Of a stretch of DNA of 64,000 bases, positions 1-12,200 are shown one piece after another. The stretch comes from Confluentibacter citreus (GTDB lineage Bacteria; Bacteroidota; Bacteroidia; Flavobacteriales; Flavobacteriaceae), in contig NZ_NIXN01000007.1 in NCBI RefSeq assembly GCF_002807055.1, positions 1 to 64,000 of the forward strand, read 5' to 3'. The stretch's first letter is position 1. Each line of letters begins with the position of its first letter. The translations under genes and the position numbers were made by a program. Below the pieces are notes generated by a model. The model was given only the letters and a program-made list of their open reading frames with translations, had not been told where the DNA came from and searched no databases.

Positions 1-153
1 TATTAGTTTTAAATGATTGTTGTTGTAGTTCATGATCTTGTTTCAATATGTTAAGATATTTGGCAGTCCACACTGCCGGTTGATGGTCAATGGTTATTGG
101 TTGATGGCATTAGTGCCAATGGCCATGGGCAGACGGCCAACAGCCAAAAGTTT
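1..153. other. 23S-5S rRNA spacer with short repeats
   Basis: This is the segment before the 5S gene. I do not recognise the 3' end of 23S rRNA in it, so it is probably internal spacer of an rRNA operon whose 23S gene lies outside the window. It contains a direct repeat ggttgatgg (78-86 and 99-107) and small inverted repeats: ggcag (62-66) with ctgcc (73-77), and tggca (105-109) with tgcca (114-118). These could be RNA-processing stems, but that is inference. Confidence 0.55.
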
Positions 154-258
154 AAGGTGGTTATAGCGACGGGGCTCACCTCTTACCATTCCGAACAGAG
201 TAGTTAAGCCCGTTAGCGCCGATGGTACTGCGAAAGTGGGAGAGTAGGTCGTTGCCTT
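154..258 (+). rRNA. rrf: 5S ribosomal RNA
   Basis: The sequence has the conserved bacterial 5S body: the segment around 180-215 with ccgaacagag and agttaagcc, then gccgatggtactgc, then the gtgggagagtaggtcg block. Length is about 105 nt, as in Flavobacteriaceae. The ends were set by pairing aagg (154-157) with cctt (255-258). The gene closes an rRNA operon that enters from the left and is followed directly by a terminator. Confidence 0.95.
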
Positions 259-265
259 TTTTGGA

Positions 266-300
266 AGCCCTGCATGGTAATCATGCAGGGCTTTTTGTTT
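266..300 (+). terminator. rRNA operon terminator
   Basis: A perfect 11-bp stem, agccctgcatg (266-276) with catgcagggct (282-292), has a 5-nt loop and is followed by a T-rich run. It lies immediately downstream of the 5S gene. Confidence 0.9.
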
Positions 301-384
301 TTGTATAGGTGTGGTGAGTGGGTTATTTTAAATACTAAGGGAAAATAGTTTTTAAACCTAAAAATTTTAATTAATTTAGGCTAC

Positions 385-891
385 ATGAACGTAATTATCC
401 AATCTACTTTAAAAACACTTCAAAAGTCTCAATATATTCTTGCCAATTTATCTAATGAACAACTGTCTAACAACTCTATACCTCCTTATTATTCAAGTAT
501 TGGGTCCCATATTAGGCACATTTTGGATTTTTATGATTGTATATTGAATAAAGATTTACATAATCAAATTGATTTAACAGCTAGAAGTAGAAATAGAGCT
601 GTTGAAAATTGTTGTATTCTAGCATTAGAGTATTTAAGTATAATTATTGAAAGGCTTAAAGATTCAGATTATAATATAGATGAAATAATTATAGTCAAAG
701 ATGACTTGGGTTTAGGAAAGATTGAGATGCCATATACTTTAGGAGCAGTATTATCGCAAGCTAATAGTCATACCATACATCATTATGCTATTATAAACTA
801 TATATTAAATGGTTTAAATATTCCTTTAGAAGATTCCGATTTTGGATATAATCCTAGTACTCCAAAGCAAGCAATACAAATTAATGAATAG
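385..891 (+). CDS. DinB-like four-helix protein
   Basis: The 168-residue protein is soluble, with no signal peptide, and has the pattern of the DinB/YfiT-like metal-dependent four-helix fold. A histidine pair near the end of the second helix region (H42, H45) and a second cluster (H129, H132, H133) would provide the usual three-histidine metal site. Members of this superfamily include thiol transferases and many proteins of unknown role, so no substrate can be assigned. The gene stands alone after the rRNA terminator and converges with the small membrane-protein gene on the other strand, with 1 bp between the stop codons. Confidence 0.7.
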   Translation: MNVIIQSTLKTLQKSQYILANLSNEQLSNNSIPPYYSSIGSHIRHILDFYDCILNKDLHNQIDLTARSRNRAVENCCILALEYLSIIIERLKDSDYNIDEIIIVKDDLGLGKIEMPYTLGAVLSQANSHTIHHYAIINYILNGLNIPLEDSDFGYNPSTPKQAIQINE

Positions 892-892
892 T

Positions 893-1123
893 TTACTTTT
901 TAAACATGCTATTCATTATAATGTTAATGCCTTTGAATATTAAAAAGATAGCCAATGCAGAAACTAGACACCCAAGTATGAGTATAGGTAAGTAAAGAGG
1001 TTTTTCTTTGTTACTAAAGGCTATACTAAGTAAAATAGGACCAGTAAAAAGGCTTAGAATGGCAAAAATCAAAATTTTTATGCCTTTTGCCAAAACGTTT
1101 TTATCTGTTTTACTTGTTTCCAT
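893..1123 (-). CDS. small two-helix membrane protein, DUF6095-like
   Basis: This is a 76-residue protein with a short charged N-terminus and two hydrophobic helices, roughly residues 14-35 and 44-68, ending in lysines. It looks like the small family (DUF6095 by my recollection) that accompanies murQ in Flavobacteriaceae. Its start overlaps the end of murQ by 14 bp, so the two are very likely translated from one mRNA. Function is unknown; a link to the cell envelope or muropeptide recycling rests on the coupling alone. Confidence 0.65.
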   Translation of the reverse strand: METSKTDKNVLAKGIKILIFAILSLFTGPILLSIAFSNKEKPLYLPILILGCLVSALAIFLIFKGINIIMNSMFKK

Positions 1124-1931
1124 GCTTGTAGTTTTTTATTGCTAATCGTACATTTTTATAAGTATCTAATAAACTTTTTGCTTCTTCTTGTTGGATATTC
1201 AGTTCTGCCATTATCATTTTGGTGCCTCTATCAACGAGTTTATTGTTGCTTAGTTGCATATCCACCATTTTGTTTCCTTTAATATGCCCTAACTGAATCA
1301 TAGTCGTGGTGGTGATCATATTTAGAACCATTTTTTGGGCAGTTCCAGCTTTCATTCTAGAGCTTCCTGTTACAAATTCTGGACCGACGATGACTTCAAT
1401 AGGAAACTGAGCGGTCTTAGACAACGGGCTATCCTGATTACAGGTGATACAGCCTGTTATAATATTGTTGTTATTGCAAAGTTCTAAAGCGGATATAACA
1501 TAAGGGGTTGTACCAGAAGCGGCTATTCCTACAACTACGTCGTTTTGGTTAACATTGTAAAATTGTAAATCTTCCCAACCCAGTGTTGTGGAGTCTTCAG
1601 CAAATTCAACGGCTTTTCTAATAGCTGTATCGCCTCCAGCTATGAGTCCAATTACTAGATCATGAGAAACACCAAACGTGGGTGGACATTCTGAAGCATC
1701 TAAAATACCTAACCTACCACTAGTACCTGCACCCATATAGAATAAGCGTCCGCCTATTTTTAATTTAATAATTATCTGTTCGATTAAAGTTTCTATTTGA
1801 GAAAGTGCCTTTTCAACAGCTATAGCCACTGTTTTATCTTCATTATTAATATTTTTAAGCAATTCTGAGACACTCATCATTTCCAGATGGTTATAATTAG
1901 AATCTTGCTCGGTAGTTTTAATAAAGTTCAT
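1110..1931 (-). CDS. murQ: N-acetylmuramic acid 6-phosphate etherase
   Basis: MurQ cleaves the lactyl ether of MurNAc-6-phosphate to give GlcNAc-6-phosphate and D-lactate in cytoplasmic peptidoglycan recycling. At 273 residues it is somewhat shorter than the roughly 300-residue proteobacterial enzyme. The sugar-isomerase (SIS) fold is recognisable from MGAGTSGRLGILDASECPPT around residues 66-85 and the GIAASGTTPYV phosphate-binding loop. GSSRMKAGTAQK is the family signature near residue 190. The C-terminal helical part is present. The gene is followed with overlap by a small membrane-protein gene. No murP or other recycling gene is visible nearby. Confidence 0.93.
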   Translation of the reverse strand: MNFIKTTEQDSNYNHLEMMSVSELLKNINNEDKTVAIAVEKALSQIETLIEQIIIKLKIGGRLFYMGAGTSGRLGILDASECPPTFGVSHDLVIGLIAGGDTAIRKAVEFAEDSTTLGWEDLQFYNVNQNDVVVGIAASGTTPYVISALELCNNNNIITGCITCNQDSPLSKTAQFPIEVIVGPEFVTGSSRMKAGTAQKMVLNMITTTTMIQLGHIKGNKMVDMQLSNNKLVDRGTKMIMAELNIQQEEAKSLLDTYKNVRLAIKNYKHGNK

Positions 1932-2019
1932 TTGATAAAAATACGATTTTAGATAATGTGATTGTAAACCAATATCATCCTTTTAATACTTAATAAATAT
2001 TTTTCAGTATAAACAAATT

Positions 2020-2844
2020 TTATTCTATGGTATAAATAAATTGATCCGCTTCAGAGAGTCTGAAATAGCCAAAAGGATAATTGCTAGGATTCGTTATATT
2101 AACACAGTTCCCCCTTATACTGGTAGGTTGGGTTTCAAAAGGGCTGCCATTTTCATCACTTTTTTGTTGGAGCAAAAGAAAAATAAATTCATAAAATCGC
2201 TTTGAAACCCCATAATTTCTGATGATTATTTCATCTCCTGGTTTTAGGTCTTCTTTACTGAAAAATCCAAATATCTCATTTCCGTTGGTAAATTCATCAT
2301 CATAAATTTCTAAATCAACTAGAGAATTTTTATCATTAATAAATTCGAAGAAATAATAATTCTCTTCATTTTCAGGATCATTATAATAGGCTTTGAGCTC
2401 TGTTTCGTCACCTGAAAAACCTTTATCGTTTTCTTGTTCTACACGGGTTATAGAAGTGACCGATTTTAAGAGTTCAGTACCAACATAGGTTTCATTTTGG
2501 TAGATAATAGTTAGGGTATATGTTTCATTAATCTTAGGAATGAAATTATAGGTTACATAGATACCTGTGTCTTCATTCTCAGTGAAAACAAAGGTATTAT
2601 TACTGCTATCCGTAACTGTTATTTCGGCATTGTTGGCAGGTAGAATTTGTGTGTCAAAGTAAGGAGCTGATAATGATAATTTTATTGCTTGAAAATTACC
2701 AGGAGTACCTTTAAACCAATTAATAGAAGCTTCAATGACCAATTTTGGAGGAATATTGGGAGCATCGATTTGAATAACATCTTCGCAAGCTGTTGCCAAT
2801 ATACAGATAAATACGAGTAGTGTTTTTTTGAATAATGAATTCAT
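2020..2844 (-). CDS. DUF4249 lipoprotein, partner of TonB-dependent receptor
   Basis: A 274-residue predicted lipoprotein. The first 20 residues form a signal peptide ending in a lipobox-like LATAC with the cysteine followed by E-D. The rest is beta-rich, matching DUF4249 proteins, which in Bacteroidota are almost always encoded directly after a TonB-dependent receptor. The start lies 4 bp after the stop of the receptor gene, so this is one operon. The likely place of action is the outer membrane, helping the receptor with ligand capture or assembly. The substrate is unknown; no SusD-like gene or polysaccharide hydrolase is adjacent. Confidence 0.8.
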   Translation of the reverse strand: MNSLFKKTLLVFICILATACEDVIQIDAPNIPPKLVIEASINWFKGTPGNFQAIKLSLSAPYFDTQILPANNAEITVTDSSNNTFVFTENEDTGIYVTYNFIPKINETYTLTIIYQNETYVGTELLKSVTSITRVEQENDKGFSGDETELKAYYNDPENEENYYFFEFINDKNSLVDLEIYDDEFTNGNEIFGFFSKEDLKPGDEIIIRNYGVSKRFYEFIFLLLQQKSDENGSPFETQPTSIRGNCVNITNPSNYPFGYFRLSEADQFIYTIE

Positions 2845-2848
2845 AACA

Positions 2849-5227
2849 TTAAAACTTAAAATTATAAGATACAGACGGTACTATGCCGAATATAGATAAT
2901 CGCGTTGCTTCGTTAAGCCCACTTGTTTCATTACTTCCAAAGCGAATGGAAGCAGCATTTCTTCTATTATAAATATTATAAATTCCAAAAACCCAATAGC
3001 TTTGCAAGCCTACTTTTTTGTCTGGTTTTGGTGTGTATGTAGTCGAAATATCCAACCTGTGATACGAGGGTAATCTATTGGAATTCCTTGGCTCGAAATT
3101 AGGAACATTCACGCCATTATATATGTATTGCGAGTTAGGATACGTTGTTGGTCTACCCGTTTGAAATAAAAAATTGGCATTTAGCTTCCATTTTTCAGAA
3201 TACTTATAGTTTGCTGTTAATGAAACATCATGTGTTCTATCATGTGGGGTGTTGTACCAATTACCATTGTTAATACCTAATTCATTTGGTGCTCTGCCCT
3301 CTGTTTGTTGTTTTGATTTTGAAAGTGTATAAGCTATCCAACCATTCAACCTGCCTTCATTTTTTTTAAATAAAACTTCTAAGCCATAAGCTTCGGCGTT
3401 ACCATTTAATATAACCTGTTCAATGGCATTATTGGCTATCAGATCGGCTCCATCAATATAATCAATTCTGTTTTTTACTGTTTTATAAAAACTTTCAATC
3501 TCAAGCGAGTAATCTGTATAGTTGAAGTTTTTAAAATATCCAATAGCATACTGGTCTAGTAATTGGGGTTTAATATATTTTCCACTGGGTGTCCAAACAT
3601 CAAGTGGTGTTGGAGAGCTTGTATTGGATAATAAATGCAAATACTGGCTCATTCTATTGTAACTTGCTTTTATAGACGATTTATCGTTAAGTTGGTAAGC
3701 CATTGACAACCTTGGTTCTGCGTTAAAGAATGATTTTATTACATCGCTTCTTTTGAAATTTTCTGTACCAATGGGATTTGCCTTTTCATAAATCTGTAAA
3801 TTGTCATTAAAGACAACTGCTTGATCATTTTCATAAACATTGAGTTCATCTTGTCCTAAACTTAAGAAGGAACTAAGTCTTAACCCAAAGGAGACTGCCA
3901 ATTTATCTGATAATTGATATTCAGAATCTAAATAGATAGCATTCTCAAAAGCATATTTGTCTATCAGTTTAAAAGTACTAATACCTGAAGTTGGAGTTGT
4001 AGGCTCTATTTTTCCCGGATTAAATTTGTAATATATACTGTTTAAACCAAATTCGAGTTTCATTTTATTATTCAAATAATATTTAAAATCGTATTTTAAA
4101 TTGAAGTTTTGAATACCAGAGTTCCATTTAAACTCCACAAAATTGAGTTTTAAATCATAATAATAATCTGAGTAAATTAATGATAAATTGGTAAACAGTT
4201 TATTTGAGAACAGATGGTTCCATCTTAAATTAAGAATGGAATTACCATAAATGTTCTCAAAAGAATCTGCAATTGTAAATACATCGCGACCAAAGTAACC
4301 AGATAAGTAAATATTGTTTTTATCATCTATTTTGAAGCTTAGTTTGGTATTTAAATCATAAAAATAGGCTTCATTATTAATATCAAACAGCGGTAAAAAT
4401 AAATGGGCATAACTGGAACGTCCTCCAAAGAGAAACGAACTTTTATCTTTTTTTAAAGGGCCTTCAATAAGTAACCTGCTAGAAACTATACCAATGCCGC
4501 CGTTAGCATGAAATTCTTTGCTATTGCCATCTTTTTGATAAATATCCAATACTGATGATACTCTACCTCCATAGCGAGCAGGAATACCTCCTTTGTATAA
4601 CTTTAAGTCTTTAATAGCATCTGGATTAAAAACAGAGAAGAAGCCAAATAAGTGAGACGAATTATAAATGGTAGCTTCATCTAAAAGAATCAAATTTTGG
4701 TCTACTGCACCACCTCTAACATTAAAGCCAGAAGACCCTTCGCCTGCATTTGTTACCCCAGGTAACAAGGTGATTGCCTTTATAACATCTGCCTCACCCA
4801 AAACAACAGGTATGTTTTTTATGGTATTGGATGTTAAGCTGTTAATGCTCATTTGGGGCTTTTTTATATCTAGTTTCTCAACGTTTTCGATAATTATTAT
4901 TTCGTTTAGGGTTTCTACATTTTCTTCTAAACTATAGTTTTTAGTAATATTTTGAGAAAGATTTATAGTGTCTATTATTGTATTATAACCAATGGATGAT
5001 ATCATTAATTTATATGTTCCTTTGGGAACTGTGATGGAAAAAAAACCATATTCGTTTGAAGATGTACCTAATTCAATTTCAGGGAAGTATAGATTAACCC
5101 CTATGACCGTTTCGTTACTTTTTATTTCAAATATAGTTCCGCTTAAAGTGAATTTTTCTTGTGAATTTGAATGGAAACAATTGAAAAAGAAGAGTATAGT
5201 GAAGCAGACAAAGATGTTTTTCATCAA
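2849..5227 (-). CDS. TonB-dependent outer membrane receptor
   Basis: A 792-residue receptor. A signal peptide covers residues 1-23, a carboxypeptidase-regulatory-like beta-sandwich follows (about 26-105), then a plug domain (about 130-235, with GFNVRGGAVDQNLILLD), then a long beta-barrel ending in phenylalanine (NFKF), typical for outer membrane assembly. It imports a ligand with energy from TonB/ExbBD; tonB is elsewhere in the window (18340). It forms an operon with the DUF4249 lipoprotein downstream. It does not look like a SusC protein, being shorter than the usual 1000 residues and lacking a SusD partner. Siderophore, peptide or other small ligands are possible. Confidence 0.9.
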   Translation of the reverse strand: MMKNIFVCFTILFFFNCFHSNSQEKFTLSGTIFEIKSNETVIGVNLYFPEIELGTSSNEYGFFSITVPKGTYKLMISSIGYNTIIDTINLSQNITKNYSLEENVETLNEIIIIENVEKLDIKKPQMSINSLTSNTIKNIPVVLGEADVIKAITLLPGVTNAGEGSSGFNVRGGAVDQNLILLDEATIYNSSHLFGFFSVFNPDAIKDLKLYKGGIPARYGGRVSSVLDIYQKDGNSKEFHANGGIGIVSSRLLIEGPLKKDKSSFLFGGRSSYAHLFLPLFDINNEAYFYDLNTKLSFKIDDKNNIYLSGYFGRDVFTIADSFENIYGNSILNLRWNHLFSNKLFTNLSLIYSDYYYDLKLNFVEFKWNSGIQNFNLKYDFKYYLNNKMKLEFGLNSIYYKFNPGKIEPTTPTSGISTFKLIDKYAFENAIYLDSEYQLSDKLAVSFGLRLSSFLSLGQDELNVYENDQAVVFNDNLQIYEKANPIGTENFKRSDVIKSFFNAEPRLSMAYQLNDKSSIKASYNRMSQYLHLLSNTSSPTPLDVWTPSGKYIKPQLLDQYAIGYFKNFNYTDYSLEIESFYKTVKNRIDYIDGADLIANNAIEQVILNGNAEAYGLEVLFKKNEGRLNGWIAYTLSKSKQQTEGRAPNELGINNGNWYNTPHDRTHDVSLTANYKYSEKWKLNANFLFQTGRPTTYPNSQYIYNGVNVPNFEPRNSNRLPSYHRLDISTTYTPKPDKKVGLQSYWVFGIYNIYNRRNAASIRFGSNETSGLNEATRLSIFGIVPSVSYNFKF

Positions 5228-5253
5228 TCAATTTTTTTTGATAAATGTAAAAA

Positions 5254-5279
5254 AAATGCCTCTTATTAAGAGGCATTTT
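5254..5279 (-). terminator. terminator of icd
   Basis: Inverted repeat aaatgcctctta (5254-5265) with taagaggcattt (5267-5278). Read on the minus strand it is followed by a T-run. It sits 25 bp beyond the icd stop codon and separates icd from the receptor operon. Confidence 0.85.
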
Positions 5280-5302
5280 ATATAAACTTTATATTAATAG
5301 TT

Positions 5303-7915
<2,613 letters not shown>

Positions 7916-9256
7916 ATGAAGAGACTTATTAAAATAGTTTTCTTGTTTATTGTTGTTTTTTTAGTTTCACTAGTTTTTCTCCTCCTATATACCCATAGAG
8001 ATAAAAAAAGCGTTGTAGACAATACAAAAGATGTTTACATTGTTGAAGATTCAGTTGGTTTTAAGCTTTTTAGAAAAGGTGAACCGTTTATAATTAAAGG
8101 AGCTGCTGGCAATGGAGAGCATTTAGAAGCCTTATCTGATATTGGGGGAAATACCATTCGTTTATATGACACTACAAATATTCAATCGATTTTAGATAGA
8201 GCTTATAATAATAACATAGCTGTTATTGTTGATATACCCATTCCTAAATATGATAAAGAATATAATTTCTATTCTAATGAAGAAAACATCACGGCTTTAA
8301 AAAGTACTGTTAAAAATTTTGTAAATGCCTATAAAAATCATCCTGCTCTGCTATTCTGGAGTATGGGGAATGAACTTGAATATCCAGAGGTTTTTATAAA
8401 GAATGATTTTATAAAAACATTCAATGATTTAGTTGATATGGTTCATGATTTAGATCGTAATCATCCAGTTGGGACGAGTAATCAATATGACAGATGGCAA
8501 ATTTTAAGTATTAATCTTCATTCTCCCAATCTTGATTTCATAGGGTTAAATATATTTGGCAGCTTATATGGTCTAAGTAGTCGATATGATGAACTAAGTT
8601 ATTTAATAAAGCAATTGCCTTACTATATAAGCGAATTTGGAAGTAGTGGACCATGGGAGTCAAAGACGACATCTTGGGGTGCGCCTATAGAATATATAAG
8701 TACCAAAAAAGGAGAGCAATATGTAAATCAATACAATTCGTTTATAGCTACAGATAAAAAATCCATGGGTAGTTTAGTTTTTTATTGGGCCCAAAAACAA
8801 GAGCGTACTCATACGTGGTTTAGCATATTTGACGAAGAAGGAAGAAAATCTCAAATTTATTATGACATGCAAGCATGTTGGGGCGAATCCGCAATTAAAA
8901 ATGATTTTCCGCCAAAATTAAAGGATATGACGATAAATGGGAAAAGAGCTGAAGATGAATTGATTTATAAACCGAACGATGTCAAAACAGCCACCTTACA
9001 TTTAGAGGGTATAATCGATGCTGCTTTTAAGTATCAATGGGAAATTTATGAAGAAGGTTGGTATTATAAACTATATGATAATGAAAAGAAGCCTAAATTG
9101 ATTTTGAAGAGTTTAGAGAATCAGGGCGATTTAACATTTACGTTTATAACCCCAAATATTGAAGGACCATATAGGATTTTTGTTCATGTGTATGATGAAA
9201 AAGGAAATTTTTCCACAGCCAACATACCTTTTTATGTTTTAGAAGCCCATGATTGA
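7916..9256 (+). CDS. membrane-anchored clan GH-A glycoside hydrolase
   Basis: A 446-residue protein from the ATG at 7916, chosen because it begins with a classic anchor (MKRLIK, then a hydrophobic helix to about residue 28). An upstream ATG at 7874 would add 14 residues in front of the signal and lies before the predicted transcription start. The exported part is a TIM-barrel glycosidase of the GH2/GH5 type: KGAAGN near the barrel start, WSMGNELEYPE with E153 as candidate acid/base, and ISEFGSSGPWE with E240 as candidate nucleophile. A C-terminal beta-sandwich (about 335-446) follows. The gene overlaps the synthase gene by 8 bp, so both are translated together. It probably acts in the periplasm on the polymer made by the next protein. 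Substrate unknown. Confidence 0.8.
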   Translation: MKRLIKIVFLFIVVFLVSLVFLLLYTHRDKKSVVDNTKDVYIVEDSVGFKLFRKGEPFIIKGAAGNGEHLEALSDIGGNTIRLYDTTNIQSILDRAYNNNIAVIVDIPIPKYDKEYNFYSNEENITALKSTVKNFVNAYKNHPALLFWSMGNELEYPEVFIKNDFIKTFNDLVDMVHDLDRNHPVGTSNQYDRWQILSINLHSPNLDFIGLNIFGSLYGLSSRYDELSYLIKQLPYYISEFGSSGPWESKTTSWGAPIEYISTKKGEQYVNQYNSFIATDKKSMGSLVFYWAQKQERTHTWFSIFDEEGRKSQIYYDMQACWGESAIKNDFPPKLKDMTINGKRAEDELIYKPNDVKTATLHLEGIIDAAFKYQWEIYEEGWYYKLYDNEKKPKLILKSLENQGDLTFTFITPNIEGPYRIFVHVYDEKGNFSTANIPFYVLEAHD

Positions 9257-12200
9257 TGCTAATTTTTTAACAAATCCTAGAAAAAGGGACTTATTTGCCC
9301 TAAGGTTAATTATTATAATTGCCTTGTTAACTATTTTTAATTTTTTTTTCTGGTTTCTTCAACCTGAATTAATAGAAAACCCCTTTTTATTTTGGCTCCT
9401 TACCAGTGTTATACTATTTGATAGTCTGAGAATTATTTATATATGGTATCACTATTGGGATGTAAGTGTACCTGTAAAGCCAATTTCCGACAAACAATTT
9501 ACGGTAGATATATTAACTACTTACTTCCCTGGCGAACCTTACGACATGATAGTTGAAACGCTTTTAGCTATCAAAAAAATTAATTATCCTCACACCGCTT
9601 ATTTATGCGATGAAGCTAATGATGCTTATTTAAAGGATTTTTGTAATAATAACGGCATTATCCATGTCACAAGAGATAACAGGATTAACGCTAAAGCGGG
9701 TAATATTAACAATGCCTTACAGCAAGCAACGGGTGAAATTTGTCTAATTCTTGATCCAGATCACGTTCCCTTATCAAATTTCTTAGACGAAGTAATACCT
9801 TACTTTGAAGATGAAAATATAGGATTTGTTCAAACCGCTCAAGTATACTATAATGTAGAGGAATCGTCTGTGGCCAAAGGAGCTGCACAGCAAACATTTC
9901 ATTTTTACGGTCCTCTTATGATGTGTATGAACTCATATGGAACGGTTAATGCCATAGGCGCGAATTGTGTTTTTAGACGAAAGGCGTTAGATTCCATAGG
10001 TGGACATGCTCCCGGATTATCTGAAGATATGCATACTGCCATGCAACTCCATGCCAAAGGATGGAAATCTATATACGTTCCACAGGCATTTACAAAGGGA
10101 TTGGTGCCAGCGTCGCTAACCGCATATTATAAACAACAGTTAAAGTGGTCTAGGGGTACTTTGGAATTATTAGTATCGGTTTATCCTAAGTTATTTAAGA
10201 ATTTTACATGGAGACAAAAAATACATTACGGAATATTACCTATGCATTATTTGTCGGGTATTTTTTTTCTGATTGGTTTTTTGGTGCCTATAATTTCTTT
10301 ATTCAATGCTTCTCTGCCTTGGAAAGGGAATATTATAAATTTTGGTCTTATCTACATGCCTATGTTCATTTCTATCATAGGTATTCGTCTGTATATTCAG
10401 CGCTGGGTAATACATAAAAGCGAACGTGGACTCCACATACTGGGAGGTTTGTTAATGATTTGTTCATGGTGGGTTTTACTAATTGGATTTATATATACGG
10501 TAATTAGGAAGAATGTTCCTTATTTGCCAACCCCAAAAAATGATAAGGAGTTAACAAATTTTAAGTTATTGATTCCAAATCTAGTAATTGCTATATTGTC
10601 TATTGTAGCGGCCATCTATGGATTAAGTGTAGATTATACGCCATTTTCACTATTTATGGCGGGCTTTGCTCTAATGAATGCTTTTTTCATGTTTTATACT
10701 CTAGTTTTTGCTTATGAAAAGCCTCCATTAGAGAATATAAAATTTGATGAAAACCATAAGTTATATACCAAGACCATAAGGAACAGTGCCTTTAATTTTT
10801 TTAATAAATTGGCTTTGCCTATAATTTTGTTTTCAATTTTTATATGTGGAAGTCTTCTATACTATAGGGAATACATTAAATGGACTGGTGTTTCCCCAAT
10901 TGTTAAAGAAAAAAATATTATTAATTATTTGGGCATTTATGCCCCTAGCTCAGATAATGGTCTTACCGATTTTAATGAAATAAAAAAAACATTAAATAAT
11001 ACTGATGAAAATTTTGATTTAATTTCTATATACATAAGTTGGGATGCCAATACTGAATCCAATTTTCCCAGAACATTGGTAGATTCAATATTTGAGCAAA
11101 AATCCATACCTTTTATTACATGGGAACCTTGGTTAAACACTTTTGAAAGTGACAAAAGCATAGAAGGAAAGCATGTTTACGATCTTATAGTAGAGGGATA
11201 TTTTGATAATTTCATGGCCAATTTTGCAGATGATTTAAAATCATATAATCGTCCCGTTTTTCTCAGATTTGCCCATGAATTCGACAATCCTTTTTATCCC
11301 TGGTATGTAGAAGGGGAAGATGCAGCAACAAAGTTTAAAACCGCGTGGATTCATACCTACGAAATATTTAGAAAACGGGGGGCAAATAATATTGTTTGGA
11401 TATGGAATCCGTGGAAATCAGAAAATATGGTGTCTTATTATCCTGGAGAATCATATCTGGATTGGATTGGTGTCAATATTTTAAATTATGGAGAGTTCAA
11501 TGAAGATAGAACAGGACATGATTTTAAAAGTTTGTATCAACCTTTTCATGATGAACTCAAAAACCTACCATTAACTCCCGTAATCATATCTGAGTTCGGG
11601 TCTTTGAAATCCAGTCATCAGGAAAAGGATCAAAAAGATTGGCTAGACGAAGCATTTGAAGTCATGGCAGATGATTACCCTGAAATTAAATCCATTATTT
11701 ATTTTAATAGCAAATATGATAACAATTGGCCTGAAGGAGAACGCCATAATGAGTATTTAGATTGGTCTGTGGCCTCAAAGCAACTTACAGAAACTTCATT
11801 TGCTAATAAAGAAGTGCCTAGCTATGTATTCCAACCTTTAGCAAATTTAAAAACACATGACACACAGTTTATTAAAAAAAATAACACCTTAGAGAATATT
11901 AAAGGGATTAATTATAAAAAGGGTCATAATTGGAAAAGTGACTATTATGTGCTAAATAGAAATAATTTAATTGACGACTTTCAAAAGCTTAAAACGCTTG
12001 GGGTAAATACCATCAAATATCAACTAAATTCTACATACGATTATAATGTATTAATGATTAGTGAGATGTTTGAAATGGATGTTTCACTCAGTTTTTGGAT
12101 CCCTGAAGATGTTGATTTTATGATTGATACATTAAAAACGCAATCATTAAAATTTGAAATTCTAAAAAAAGTAAAGTCTTTAAAAGAGAATAAACATATT

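Noticed and set aside
2849-5227. SusC/SusD polysaccharide utilisation locus
   Set aside because: The receptor is shorter than SusC, its partner is a DUF4249 lipoprotein not SusD, and no glycosidase is adjacent; the glycosidases at 7916 belong to a synthase operon on the other strand.
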